64,000 nt of DNA from Paenibacillus sophorae (GTDB lineage: Bacteria; Bacillota; Bacilli; Paenibacillales; Paenibacillaceae). The notes beneath the pieces were generated by a model that saw nothing but the letters and a program-made list of their open reading frames with translations, was not told the origin of the DNA and did not search any database. Below are positions 43,741 to 51,845 of the stretch, in pieces. Each line of letters begins with the position of its first letter. The first letter of the stretch is position 1. The stretch lies in NCBI RefSeq assembly GCF_018966525.1, contig NZ_CP076607.1, positions 3,534,001-3,598,000 on the forward strand, read 5' to 3'. Made by a program: the position numbers and the translations under genes.

Positions 43741-44120
43741 TATGACAAGTTGTCTTTAATCATCTGTTTCTTTAGAGGCATAAATAATGACGAGGTTAAT
43801 TCTTCGCTTTCGATGACGATTGCCGTCAACCCGGTATTTGTCTTCGTTTCATGCCATTCATCTTTCTCCCAGTAAACAGCGTCTCCTGTTTGTACCTTGC
43901 AGTACTCGTCTTTTTCGCCTTTTACATATCCCTCACCATGTACGATTATTAGAAGTTGAGGCGCTACAGCCTGATGATAACCGACAATTCCATTTTTATC
44001 TAAATACATACACCCTATATGAGCCGATTTATCCGTTTGAATAATCCGGGACATGATAAAATCTGAATTGAACTTTGATATCTTTTTGCCGCAATCTTTA
44101 CTGAATTCATAAAACTCCAT
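43740..44120 (-). CDS. Cupin-domain protein
   Basis: Small single-domain cupin of 126 residues with the motif-1-like GEGYVKGEKDEYCKVQTGDAV and a motif-2 WHETKTNTG, and a hydrophobic APQLLIIVHGEG strand. It could bind a metal or a small ligand. I use the ATG at 44120 behind AAGGAGGTGCATC; the longer upstream ORF only overlaps the LysR gene. It is directly downstream of, and overlaps by 14 bp, the LysR gene, and so is a likely co-transcribed partner. Confidence 0.78.
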   Translation of the reverse strand: MEFYEFSKDCGKKISKFNSDFIMSRIIQTDKSAHIGCMYLDKNGIVGYHQAVAPQLLIIVHGEGYVKGEKDEYCKVQTGDAVYWEKDEWHETKTNTGLTAIVIESEELTSSLFMPLKKQMIKDNLS

Positions 44121-45012
44121 GATGCACCTCCTTATGGACCAAGCTGTCCGCAAAATTTTGCTGAATCTCGGTAAGCGAATAATCCTTCCGCCACGCCAGA
44201 TAAAAACCGCCTCGCTCCGGCAAAATACCTGAAAGTGGACGATAACGCAAGCTCCCCGACTCGATCTCCGCCGCAATGCCGATTTTGGAAAAAACGGCGA
44301 CCGCATTTCCTTGCATGACCAATTGCTTAACCGCCTGCGCGCTATCCGTTTCCAACCTGTTCCACAAACGCACACCGTTCAATCCGGCCCAGCGGTCGGC
44401 GAATTCGCGCAGGCCCGTTCCCGGCGCATGCTGAATCCACGGCTCCCGGGAAATTTCATCCGGTTCGAGGTTATCCTTACTAGCAAAGGGGTGCCCATGA
44501 GCAAAGATAAGCACCGTCTCGTCATCGGCAATCTTGTTCATATATAAAGTTTCGTCCGCCTGCTCATAGCCATGCAGAACGGCAAGCCCAAGCTTGCGGC
44601 TCCTAAGCTGCTCGCGTAAGACGTTATTATGCGCCTCGGACACCGTTATTTCCGTCTCGGGATGCTGGGCCGCTAAGCCGGACAAAGCTGCCGGGAGCAG
44701 GTACGCCGCCGAAATCGCTGATGCTCCGATAGTCAGCTTTAACCTGGAGCGGGAGTCGGCCTGCTTTACCGTTCTTTCGGCTTCGGACGCCAGCGCAACA
44801 ATACGAACCGCATACTGGTGAAGCGCATGACCGGCTTCGGTCAGCAGCACGCGTCCGCTTCGGCTATGGAACAGCGGGGTGCCCAGTTCATTCTCCAGCG
44901 ATTTCATATGAAAAGAAACGGTAGGCTGCTTAAGGCCAAGCTCTGCGGCAACATCCGTCACTTTTTTATATTTTTCAATAAGAACTACGATTTGCAGCTT
45001 TAATATGTTCAT
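44107..45012 (-). CDS. LysR-family transcriptional regulator
   Basis: DNA-binding regulator of 301 residues. The N-terminal winged helix-turn-helix has VTDVAAELGLKQPTVSFHMKSLE (residues 18-40), the C-terminal two-lobed effector domain starts near residue 90 (KLTIGASAISAAYLLP). GGAGGAGC-type sequence precedes its ATG on the minus strand. It is co-directional with the cupin gene downstream. Effector and targets are unknown. Confidence 0.9.
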   Translation of the reverse strand: MNILKLQIVVLIEKYKKVTDVAAELGLKQPTVSFHMKSLENELGTPLFHSRSGRVLLTEAGHALHQYAVRIVALASEAERTVKQADSRSRLKLTIGASAISAAYLLPAALSGLAAQHPETEITVSEAHNNVLREQLRSRKLGLAVLHGYEQADETLYMNKIADDETVLIFAHGHPFASKDNLEPDEISREPWIQHAPGTGLREFADRWAGLNGVRLWNRLETDSAQAVKQLVMQGNAVAVFSKIGIAAEIESGSLRYRPLSGILPERGGFYLAWRKDYSLTEIQQNFADSLVHKEVHHGVL

Positions 45013-45112
45013 GGAAGCTCCTCCGATTTGACAATATCCACTAACTTTCTCTTTATATTATAGATTAATTCTATATCACTATACACATTCTATTTTCTTT
45101 TTTATCGTTCAT

Positions 45113-45153
45113 TTTACATAAGTAGGCGGTTTAACTAACGAAGGGATTTTACA
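45113..45153 (+). promoter_or_regulatory. TTTACA-type repeats upstream of pstS
   Basis: TTTACA (45113-45118), TTAACT (45131-45136) and TTTACA (45148-45153) resemble the TT(A/T)ACA repeats bound by PhoP, but the 17-18 bp spacing is not the usual 11-bp period. PhoP control of pst is expected from other Bacillota; this site is only a candidate. Confidence 0.3.
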
Positions 45154-45216
45154 ATTAATATGTCAGGGCGAACGAGCCTAATTATTAACACTAACTGTAG
45201 GAGGAGACAAACAATA

Positions 45217-46167
45217 ATGCGCTCTAAAAAATCCTGGATCATGGCACTTGCTTTAACGAGTGTCCTTGCACTTTCGGCTTGCGGAAATAACGGGGGAAAT
45301 AACACGGCGGCTAACGAGGGAAATACGGGAGCCAGCAACGCGCCTACAGAGACAAGCGGCGCAGAACTCAGCGGTTCGATTCTTGCTTCCGGCTCTACGG
45401 CTCTTCAGCCGCTGGTGGAACAGGTAGCGGAGAAATTCATGGAAACGAATGCCGGCGTAGATATTCAAGTACAAGGCGGCGGCAGTGGTACGGGTCTTAC
45501 ACAGGTAGCTGAGAAACAAGTTGATATCGGCAACTCCGACGTGTTCGCGGAAGAGAAGCTGAAAGATGCGGACGCGGAAAAAGCAAAAGCACTCGTCGAT
45601 CATCAAGTGGCGGTTGTCGCGATTGCGGCCGTTGCCCATCCGGATGCTGGAGTTGACAATCTGACTAAACAGCAGCTGATTGATATTTTTACCGGCAAAA
45701 TCACGAACTGGAAAGACGTAGGCGGAGCGGATCAGAAGATTCAGATTATTAACCGTCCGGCAAGCTCCGGAACACGCGCTACATTCGAGAAATTTGCGCT
45801 CGGCACGAAGACGGAAGACCTGCAGGGCTCCATCCAAGAGGATTCCTCGGGTACAGTTAAGAAAATGATCGGCGAAACGCCGGGAGCGATCGGGTATCTG
45901 GCTCTGTCCTACCTTGACGATACGGTTAAAACCTTGAATTACGACAGCGTTGAGCCTTCCGTGGATAACGTAATCAGTGGAAAATATCCGATCTGGGCAT
46001 ATGAGCATATGTACACGAACGGTGAACCGAATGAAACGGTTAAAGCATTCCTGGACTACTTCCTGACCGATGAAGTCCAAAACGGCGATGTAACCGAGCT
46101 TGGCTACATCCCAGCCTCGAAGATGCAAGTTTCCCGCGATGTCGAAGGCACTGTAACGAACAAGTAA
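45217..46167 (+). CDS. pstS: Phosphate ABC transporter substrate-binding lipoprotein PstS
   Basis: Extracytoplasmic phosphate-binding lipoprotein of 316 residues. The signal ends in the lipobox LSAC (Cys25) and is followed by an Asn/Gly/Thr linker. Phosphate-binding loops are seen as ILASGSTALQPL, GGGSGTGL and RPASSGTRATFEKF. I chose the ATG at 45217 behind TAGGAGGAGAC; the longer ORF has no such site. It is the first gene of pstSCAB. Confidence 0.95.
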   Translation: MRSKKSWIMALALTSVLALSACGNNGGNNTAANEGNTGASNAPTETSGAELSGSILASGSTALQPLVEQVAEKFMETNAGVDIQVQGGGSGTGLTQVAEKQVDIGNSDVFAEEKLKDADAEKAKALVDHQVAVVAIAAVAHPDAGVDNLTKQQLIDIFTGKITNWKDVGGADQKIQIINRPASSGTRATFEKFALGTKTEDLQGSIQEDSSGTVKKMIGETPGAIGYLALSYLDDTVKTLNYDSVEPSVDNVISGKYPIWAYEHMYTNGEPNETVKAFLDYFLTDEVQNGDVTELGYIPASKMQVSRDVEGTVTNK

Positions 46168-46257
46168 TTAGATAATTAAAGCAACAAGTTTCATAGAATC
46201 GGAGGCGGAATTCTTCTGCCTCTCTTTTCACTTTAAAGAGAAGGGACATAAATTCGA

Positions 46258-47178
46258 GTGCAGAACAACGAAACTATGCGAGTGCAGAGCAGCAAATCGC
46301 GTATCGAAAAACATCATATTGAAGACCTTATCGGACGCTCCTACATGTCCTTTTGTGTGCTTCTGTTGATTGTCTCCATAGTATCCATGGTGTATTTTGT
46401 GACGTCTAAAGGGATTTCAACATTTGCAATCGACAAGGTAAGCCTTTCGGATTTCTTTTTCGGCACTACTTGGTCTCCCGAAGGGGATCATCCATCTTTT
46501 GGGGCGCTGCCGTTTATCGCGGGATCTTTTATCACGACCCTCTTGGCTGCACTGATCGCTAGTCCATTAAGTATTTGCGCCGCACTGTTCATGACCGAAA
46601 TCGTACCGGGATGGGGCAAAAAGCTGCTGCAGCCGGTTATCGAATTGCTGTCGGGTATTCCTTCCGTTGTTTACGGCTTTGTGGGACTCAGCGTTATCGT
46701 GCCATTCCTGCGGAATGTATTCCCTGGGCAAGGCATTGGCGTTGCCGCCGGCGCGCTCGTCCTGTCTGTTATGATCTTGCCAACGATTACCAGCGTGGCA
46801 GCGGACGCGCTGTCTGCGCTCCCGCAGAATCTGAAGGAATCATCGTTTGCGCTTGGAGCAACCCGCTGGCAGACAATCGCCCGCGTTATAATCCCGACCA
46901 CGCTTCCCGCCATTATGACCGGCGTTGTGCTGGGCATGGCCCGCGCCTTCGGCGAAGCGCTTGCGGTCCAGATGGTTATCGGGAATGCTCCATTTATTCC
47001 CACATCATTGTTTGAATCAGCGTCTACGCTGACTAGCGTCATTACGCTGGGTATGGGTAACACTACAATGGGTTCTCCGCAAAATAATGCACTATGGAGT
47101 ATGGCGCTTGTTCTCATGCTGATGACGTTCCTATTCGTGTTCATTGTCCGTATGCTGGAGAAAAGGAGGTCGATCTAA
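46258..47178 (+). CDS. pstC: Phosphate ABC transporter permease PstC
   Basis: Inner-membrane permease of 306 residues with six predicted helices. The EAA loop region is SFALGATRWQTIARVIIPT, and GIPSVVYGFVGL is typical of PstC. It starts at a GTG behind AGAAGGGAC. The stop overlaps the pstA ATG by one base (TAATG), indicating translational coupling. Confidence 0.95.
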   Translation: MQNNETMRVQSSKSRIEKHHIEDLIGRSYMSFCVLLLIVSIVSMVYFVTSKGISTFAIDKVSLSDFFFGTTWSPEGDHPSFGALPFIAGSFITTLLAALIASPLSICAALFMTEIVPGWGKKLLQPVIELLSGIPSVVYGFVGLSVIVPFLRNVFPGQGIGVAAGALVLSVMILPTITSVAADALSALPQNLKESSFALGATRWQTIARVIIPTTLPAIMTGVVLGMARAFGEALAVQMVIGNAPFIPTSLFESASTLTSVITLGMGNTTMGSPQNNALWSMALVLMLMTFLFVFIVRMLEKRRSI

Positions 47179-48074
47179 TGAAAGCAAAAACAGCCGACAA
47201 GATCGCCACCTTTGTTATTGTAACTTTGGCTCTGTTGATCGTCGCCGTTCTGGCCGGTCTGCTTGGATACATTTTATTTCGGGGAATAAGCCATATCAGC
47301 TGGGATTTTCTAACATCGGCTCCGCAAAAAATACGCGCGGGCGGCGGTGTAGGCCCGCAGCTGTTTAACTCGTTGTTCCTGCTTGTCCTGACGCTGCTGA
47401 TCACTGTGCCGCTTGGACTAGGTGCAGGCATCTATATGGCGGAGTATGCGCGTCCGGGAAAAATCACCAGCTTTATCCGCCTGATTGTTGAGGTTCTGTC
47501 TTCCTTCCCGTCGATCGTCGTCGGTTTGTTCGGTCTGCTGCTGATCGTTAACATTTTCGGACTCGGCTTCTCACTGGTTTCGGGGGCGCTGGCCCTGACC
47601 GTATTCAACCTGCCGCTGATGGTGCGGATTACTGAGCAGGCGTTCCGCAGCGTACCCGCTCAGCAGAAGGAAGCCGGGTTCGCGCTCGGGCTGTCTAAAT
47701 GGAAAATAGTCACAACGGTTCTGTTCCCTGTAGCGCTTCCCCCAATTATCACGGGAACCATCCTATCCGCTGGCCGGGTATTTGGTGAAGCCGCCGCCCT
47801 GATGTTCACGGCGGGGATGAGCAGCCCTCGTCTGGACTTCGGCAACTGGAATCCGCTGAGTCCGTCTTCACCGCTGAATCCGTTCCGCCCGGCCGAGACG
47901 CTGGCTGTGCATATCTGGAAGATTAACAGCGAAGGGCTCGCGCCCGATGCGGCGGAGATTGCCGCCGGAGCGTCGGCTGTTTTGGTTATCACGGTTCTGA
48001 TCTTTAATCTGGTCGCCCGCTATTTTGGCCGATTGATCTACCGGAAATTGACAGCATCGCGAAGAATGAATTAA
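47178..48074 (+). CDS. pstA: Phosphate ABC transporter permease PstA
   Basis: Second permease of the Pst system, 298 residues and six predicted helices, with SSFPSIVVGLFGLL and the EAA loop GFALGLSKWKIVTTVLFP. The ATG at 47178 follows AAAAGGAGG; the ORF extends 28 codons upstream into pstC but those are not used. pstB follows by 18 bp. Confidence 0.95.
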   Translation: MKAKTADKIATFVIVTLALLIVAVLAGLLGYILFRGISHISWDFLTSAPQKIRAGGGVGPQLFNSLFLLVLTLLITVPLGLGAGIYMAEYARPGKITSFIRLIVEVLSSFPSIVVGLFGLLLIVNIFGLGFSLVSGALALTVFNLPLMVRITEQAFRSVPAQQKEAGFALGLSKWKIVTTVLFPVALPPIITGTILSAGRVFGEAAALMFTAGMSSPRLDFGNWNPLSPSSPLNPFRPAETLAVHIWKINSEGLAPDAAEIAAGASAVLVITVLIFNLVARYFGRLIYRKLTASRRMN

Positions 48075-48092
48075 TCAGGAGGAGAAAAAAAT

Positions 48093-48893
48093 ATGGAAGC
48101 GACACTTACTGCACCTCATATTTTGCAGGCAGCGAAGACAGAAAGGGATTTCCGGACTGAGAATTTAAGTATATACTACGGCACATATGAAGCTGTAAAA
48201 GGCATCAGCCTGCCGTTTCCCGAGAAGTCGGTTACGGCATTGATCGGACCTTCCGGCTGCGGCAAATCAACCTTTTTGCGGTCGCTGAACCGGATGAATG
48301 ACGAGATTTCCGGATCGACCAGCAAAGGAAGCATCTGGATCGACGGAGTGGATATCAACTCTCCGGGCACGGATGTAATTAAGCTTCGGCAAAAGATCGG
48401 TATGGTCTGGCAGAAACCGAACCCTTTTTATAAATCGATCTACGAAAATATCGCCTTTGGTCCGAAATACCATGGCGTCAAAGGAAAAAAAGCGCTGGAT
48501 GAAATTGTGGAAAGCAGTCTGCGCCGCGCTGCATTGTGGGACGAGGTAAAGGACCGCCTGAAGGATTCCGCCCTGGCGCTCTCCGGCGGGCAGCAGCAGC
48601 GGCTATGTATTGCGCGGGCGCTGTCGGTTAATCCACAAATTTTGCTGCTCGACGAGCCTGCATCGGCGCTTGACCCGGTTTCCACCGGAAAGGTCGAAGA
48701 ACTCATTAAAGAATTGAAAGAGCAGCTGCGTATCGTTATTGTTACCCATAATATGCAGCAGGCGGCGCGGATTTCCGATTTTACAGCTTATTTTTACCTC
48801 GGCCAGCTGATTGAATACGGAATGACGGAAAAAGTATTTACAAATCCGGAAAATACGATGACTCAGGAATATATTATGGGCCGTTTCGGCTGA
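48093..48893 (+). CDS. pstB: Phosphate ABC transporter ATPase PstB
   Basis: ATP-binding subunit of 266 residues: Walker A GPSGCGKST, signature LSGGQQQR, Walker B LLLDEPASALD and the switch His in VTHNM. The N-terminal LSIYYGTYEAVKGISL is usual for PstB. AGGAGGAGAAAA precedes the ATG. No phoU gene follows in this window; the operon ends in a terminator. Confidence 0.96.
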   Translation: MEATLTAPHILQAAKTERDFRTENLSIYYGTYEAVKGISLPFPEKSVTALIGPSGCGKSTFLRSLNRMNDEISGSTSKGSIWIDGVDINSPGTDVIKLRQKIGMVWQKPNPFYKSIYENIAFGPKYHGVKGKKALDEIVESSLRRAALWDEVKDRLKDSALALSGGQQQRLCIARALSVNPQILLLDEPASALDPVSTGKVEELIKELKEQLRIVIVTHNMQQAARISDFTAYFYLGQLIEYGMTEKVFTNPENTMTQEYIMGRFG

Positions 48894-48900
48894 TGCGAAG

Positions 48901-48927
48901 AACACTGTCCGGGAGGGCGGTGTTTTT
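48901..48927 (+). terminator. Terminator of pstSCAB
   Basis: AACAC and GTGTT form the base of an imperfect stem that ends in six T residues. Confidence 0.75.
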
Positions 48928-48944
48928 TCATTTTCTAGAAGTGA

Positions 48945-49122
48945 ACCCCTATTCATGCTCTAGATTTCCGCAGTAAAGTCGGCGTGAAGCCAGGTGAGAA
49001 AATCGTCGTGATGCTGCATGCCGGTTATCTTGGAAATTGTCCCGGACAGCCGTCCTCGTACGGATGCCGCCAGCCTGCTTCAGATGGCCGATTATTATCC
49101 AGAGAACGGTAACGTAGAGTAA
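48945..49122 (+). pseudogene. Degenerate coding remnant between pstB and the MBL gene
   Basis: One frame reads RSKVGVKPGEKIVVMLHAGY and, after a frame change near 49035, another reads VPDSRPRTDAASLLQMADYY through to a TAA at 49120-49122. Both parts look like real protein and neither has a start signal. This suggests the 3-prime end of a decayed, frameshifted gene. I cannot identify the parent family. Confidence 0.4.
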
Positions 49123-49226
49123 ACATGCATTGTTAATCCGGACACCAGAATTAGCCCTTCAAAGAGGTGGTTGATTCCGGTGTTTTTGCTTTTAAAGAAA
49201 ATTACGGAGCAGAAGGCGAAAAACAG

Positions 49227-49255
49227 TTGCTTTACTAATAGCATTAGTTTAAACT
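49227..49255 (+). promoter_or_regulatory. Promoter of the MBL-TetR operon
   Basis: TTGCTT (49227-49232), a 17-bp spacer and TAAACT (49250-49255). The first palindromic operator lies exactly inside the spacer. Confidence 0.6.
49234..49248. promoter_or_regulatory. TetR-type operator 1
   Basis: ACTAATAGCATTAGT, a perfect 6-3-6 palindrome between the -35 and -10. It is the same as operator 2 except for the central three bases, and is the likely binding site of the TetR protein encoded in the operon. Confidence 0.7.
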
Positions 49256-49258
49256 GTA

Positions 49259-49273
49259 ACTAATACCATTAGT
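49259..49273. promoter_or_regulatory. TetR-type operator 2
   Basis: ACTAATACCATTAGT, the second copy, centred 25 bp downstream of operator 1 and just before the start codon region of the MBL gene. Confidence 0.7.
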
Positions 49274-49288
49274 TTTGGGGGCGATCAT

Positions 49289-50047
49289 ATGAGAGTTACG
49301 CGTAACGGTCAAATGCTTCAACTAACTTGGATGCCGCGTCTGTTTCCGGTAAACTGCTATATTGTAGAGGAAGAAAATGACCTGACTTTGATTGATGCAG
49401 GTATGCCCTTCAGTCTGAAAGGCATTCTTCGCACCGCCGAATCGCTTCGCAAGCCGCTCGCTCGAATCGTGCTCACCCATGCGCATGACGATCATGTCGG
49501 GGCTGTAGATGCTTTGAAGAAGCGTCTGCCTCAGGTGAGCCTATATATATCCGAGAGGGATGCGGCGCTGCTGCGCGGTGACCGTACATTGCGGGAAGGC
49601 GAGCCGGAAACTCCGATCCGCGGCGGAGTTCCCAAGAACGTAACCAGCATTCCCGATCATTTGATTAGTGATGGCGACGAGATCGGTTCGTTGACGGCTA
49701 TTTCCACACCGGGGCATACTCCAGGCTCGATGTCCTTCTTTGACCGCCGGAACGGGGCCGTTATCGCAGGTGATGCGATGCAGACTTTCCGCAGCGTTGC
49801 TGTTACCGGTGTGGTCGTGCCGCTATTCCCTTTTCCGGCGATGGCAACGTGGAATAAAGAAGCCGCACTGGAGAGCGCTGTAAAAATTGAGAAGCTGAAT
49901 CCCTCGCTCCTGGCGGTGGGACATGGTAATTTGCTTAAACAGCCCGGTGAACGGCTGCGCGCCGCTATTGCCAAAGCTGAACTACACATTTCACAAGAGA
50001 AACGGGGAATGAATCATGTCGCCAAGAGCGGGCCTGGACCGCAATAA
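49289..50047 (+). CDS. MBL-fold metallo-hydrolase
   Basis: Cytoplasmic metallo-beta-lactamase-fold hydrolase of 252 residues. Metal ligands are seen in THAHDDHVG, a further His in STPGHTPGS, Asp in VIAGDAM and a terminal VGHGN. The substrate is unknown; relatives include glyoxalase II-like and quorum-quenching enzymes. Two palindromic operators and a promoter lie upstream. The tetR gene begins inside its 3-prime end (32-bp overlap), so the enzyme is probably induced by a ligand of that regulator. Confidence 0.88.
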   Translation: MRVTRNGQMLQLTWMPRLFPVNCYIVEEENDLTLIDAGMPFSLKGILRTAESLRKPLARIVLTHAHDDHVGAVDALKKRLPQVSLYISERDAALLRGDRTLREGEPETPIRGGVPKNVTSIPDHLISDGDEIGSLTAISTPGHTPGSMSFFDRRNGAVIAGDAMQTFRSVAVTGVVVPLFPFPAMATWNKEAALESAVKIEKLNPSLLAVGHGNLLKQPGERLRAAIAKAELHISQEKRGMNHVAKSGPGPQ

Positions 50048-50585
50048 AATTGTAATAGAGGCTGCGCAAATTGCCGACGAGCATGGAATGGAGGGGGTAA
50101 CGCTGGCCGCACTTGCCGCCAGGCTGGGAGTACGCCCCCCTTCGTTGTATAATCACATTGACGGACAAGCGGGGCTGCGTGCGCTGCTCGCGGTATACGG
50201 TCTGAAGCAGCTCTATGAGGCGATGTCATCAGCATCGCAGGGATTAAGCGGCAGCGAAGCCGTGCTCGCGATGGGGAAGAGCTATGCCGAATTTGCCAAA
50301 CAGCATCCTGGGCTGTATGAGATGACTCTTGAAGCTCCGGATGCGGATAACGCCGAACTTAACGAAGAAGGGGGACGTGTGCTGAAGCTGATTATCAGTG
50401 TACTTGCGCCCTACAAGCTGAGTGAGCAAGGTGAACTGCATGCCGTAAGAGGACTTCGCAGTATTTTACATGGCTTCGCCTCTCTGGAGCAAAAGGGGGG
50501 CTTCGGCATTCCGCTTGACGTAAGCGTCAGCCTGTCCGCTACCATTCATGCTTTTCTGGCGGGCATTGACCGCTTCAGAGAGTAA
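50016..50585 (+). CDS. TetR-family regulator
   Basis: A 189-residue regulator with the TetR helix-turn-helix VTLAALAARLGVRPPSLYNHI (residues 28-48) and a C-terminal WHG-type domain in place of the classical TetR_C. Autoregulation of the MBL-tetR operon through the two ACTAAT-N3-ATTAGT palindromes is likely. The ATG lies inside the MBL gene, preceded by AAACGGGGAATGA. Confidence 0.88.
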   Translation: MSPRAGLDRNKIVIEAAQIADEHGMEGVTLAALAARLGVRPPSLYNHIDGQAGLRALLAVYGLKQLYEAMSSASQGLSGSEAVLAMGKSYAEFAKQHPGLYEMTLEAPDADNAELNEEGGRVLKLIISVLAPYKLSEQGELHAVRGLRSILHGFASLEQKGGFGIPLDVSVSLSATIHAFLAGIDRFRE

Positions 50586-50605
50586 ACAAAGACGAACCTA
50601 AGGAG

Positions 50606-51310
50606 ATGGCAATGATGTTACATGAAGCAAAAGCGGGAGCGCCTTTTACTTTTGATGATGCCGCTGAACTTGTTACAAATATCGGAATACTGCCGCTTGC
50701 CCCGCTTATTCCGGAGCATCCTTCGCTTAAGGGACTGACGAGAGAAGAGGATTGGCATACGGACACGGAGCTTGATCCGTGGCAGTGGCGGGTCCGGTTT
50801 CCGGGAGAAGGCAAAGCGGCATACGGAAAATTTCTGAAGAAAAAGGCGGTGCTGGTCGCAAGGGAATGGTTCCCCTATTTTCCTGCCGCATTGGGAAGTT
50901 CCCTTACGCTGAAAGAACGATATGACCGCGGCTTGTCCGGCAGAGAAGCGCTGACGGTGCTGGAGATCATTGAGGGAAAAGAGGGCATTGAGACGCGTCA
51001 GCTTCGATCAGAAGCAGAAATGAAAGCCAAGGAGAAGAAGACCGCCTTTGACAATGCCTTAAACGAGCTGCAAGGCTCTGTGGATATCGTCATTTCCGGC
51101 GTCCGCGCTCGGCTTAATGCCGATGGCGACAAAAACGGCTGGAACAGCACATCGTTCGAAACAGCCGCGCACTGGATGCGGGAGAGCGGAATGGAACCGT
51201 TCGCAGGGGACAAGGAAGAAGCCATTGCCTGGCTGAATGCCCGGATCGAGCCGGTCTGGTCGCCGGAAGCGACGGCATGGATTCAAAAATTATGGGCCAA
51301 AACAAAATAA
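50606..51310 (+). CDS. Conserved protein of unknown function, possibly AlkZ-related
   Basis: A 234-residue soluble protein. The N-terminal half (AAELVTNIGILPLAPLIPEH, and DPWQWRVRFPGEGKAAYGKF) resembles proteins annotated as AlkZ-related winged-helix proteins, and a Lys-rich helix (EAEMKAKEKKTAFDNAL) separates it from a C-terminal domain. The match is from memory and not certain. AAGGAGATGGCA precedes the ATG. It lies 20 bp after tetR and could be the last gene of the MBL-tetR operon. Confidence 0.55.
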   Translation: MAMMLHEAKAGAPFTFDDAAELVTNIGILPLAPLIPEHPSLKGLTREEDWHTDTELDPWQWRVRFPGEGKAAYGKFLKKKAVLVAREWFPYFPAALGSSLTLKERYDRGLSGREALTVLEIIEGKEGIETRQLRSEAEMKAKEKKTAFDNALNELQGSVDIVISGVRARLNADGDKNGWNSTSFETAAHWMRESGMEPFAGDKEEAIAWLNARIEPVWSPEATAWIQKLWAKTK

Positions 51311-51407
51311 AACTAGACAAAATAAAACGGCTGTTTCTCCGCTCCGTAAAGGAGATCCGGGATTAGCCGTAAGCGTTTTCGAAATGGCTGGTGGGGTTGA
51401 AGGGAAG

Positions 51408-51596
51408 TCATTCAAACATCGGGAGAATAAAAGCAACCAAAAAGTACAGGAAACCCAGGAACAGCATGATATAAGCGGTATATTTGACCGCATTGGCGGC
51501 TTTAACGCGATTTTCGTAGATTGGATCGACATCTTGTTCATCGACTTCAACCCGTTCGACTTCACTCGAATGCGGATCTTTCATCATTGGAATCAC
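51408..51596 (-). CDS. Small single-pass membrane protein
   Basis: A 62-residue protein with an acidic N-terminal half and a C-terminal transmembrane helix (YTAYIMLFLGFLYFLVAFIL) followed by three residues. The topology suggests a tail-anchored protein with the charged part in the cytoplasm. AAGGAGGTGATTCC directly before the ATG is an unusually long match to the anti-Shine-Dalgarno sequence, which makes this a real, well-translated gene. Function unknown. Confidence 0.75.
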   Translation of the reverse strand: MIPMMKDPHSSEVERVEVDEQDVDPIYENRVKAANAVKYTAYIMLFLGFLYFLVAFILPMFE

Positions 51597-51699
51597 CTCC
51601 TTGTAATTGTAATTTCCTCATCACTATTGTGACATCTTTGTGAACTAAAATCAACAAATTTGTGTCTATAAATTGAACAAATTTTGACCGATTGAATGA

Positions 51700-51740
51700 G
51701 CGCCTGATGAAGAATCCTCATTTTCTGATCATGCAGGCGC
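51700..51740. terminator. Hairpin GCGCCTG/CAGGCGC
   Basis: GCGCCTGATGA and TCATGCAGGCGC form a stem with one bulged G. It is one of two hairpins between the small membrane-protein gene and the aminopeptidase gene. Confidence 0.5.
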
Positions 51741-51746
51741 GCAAAT

Positions 51747-51784
51747 AGCCCGGTTCCTGCTCTCTTTGGAGGAAGAACCGGGCT
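51747..51784. terminator. Terminator hairpin after the aminopeptidase pair
   Basis: AGCCCGGTTC pairs perfectly with GAACCGGGCT. Located downstream of the leftward aminopeptidase operon, it is likely its terminator, though U residues after it on that strand are few. Confidence 0.65.
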
Positions 51785-51845
51785 GTGCCCGTTTTATACG
51801 AAAGCGTCAAATCATAGAGGCTAAAGCACACATTACAGAGCTATT

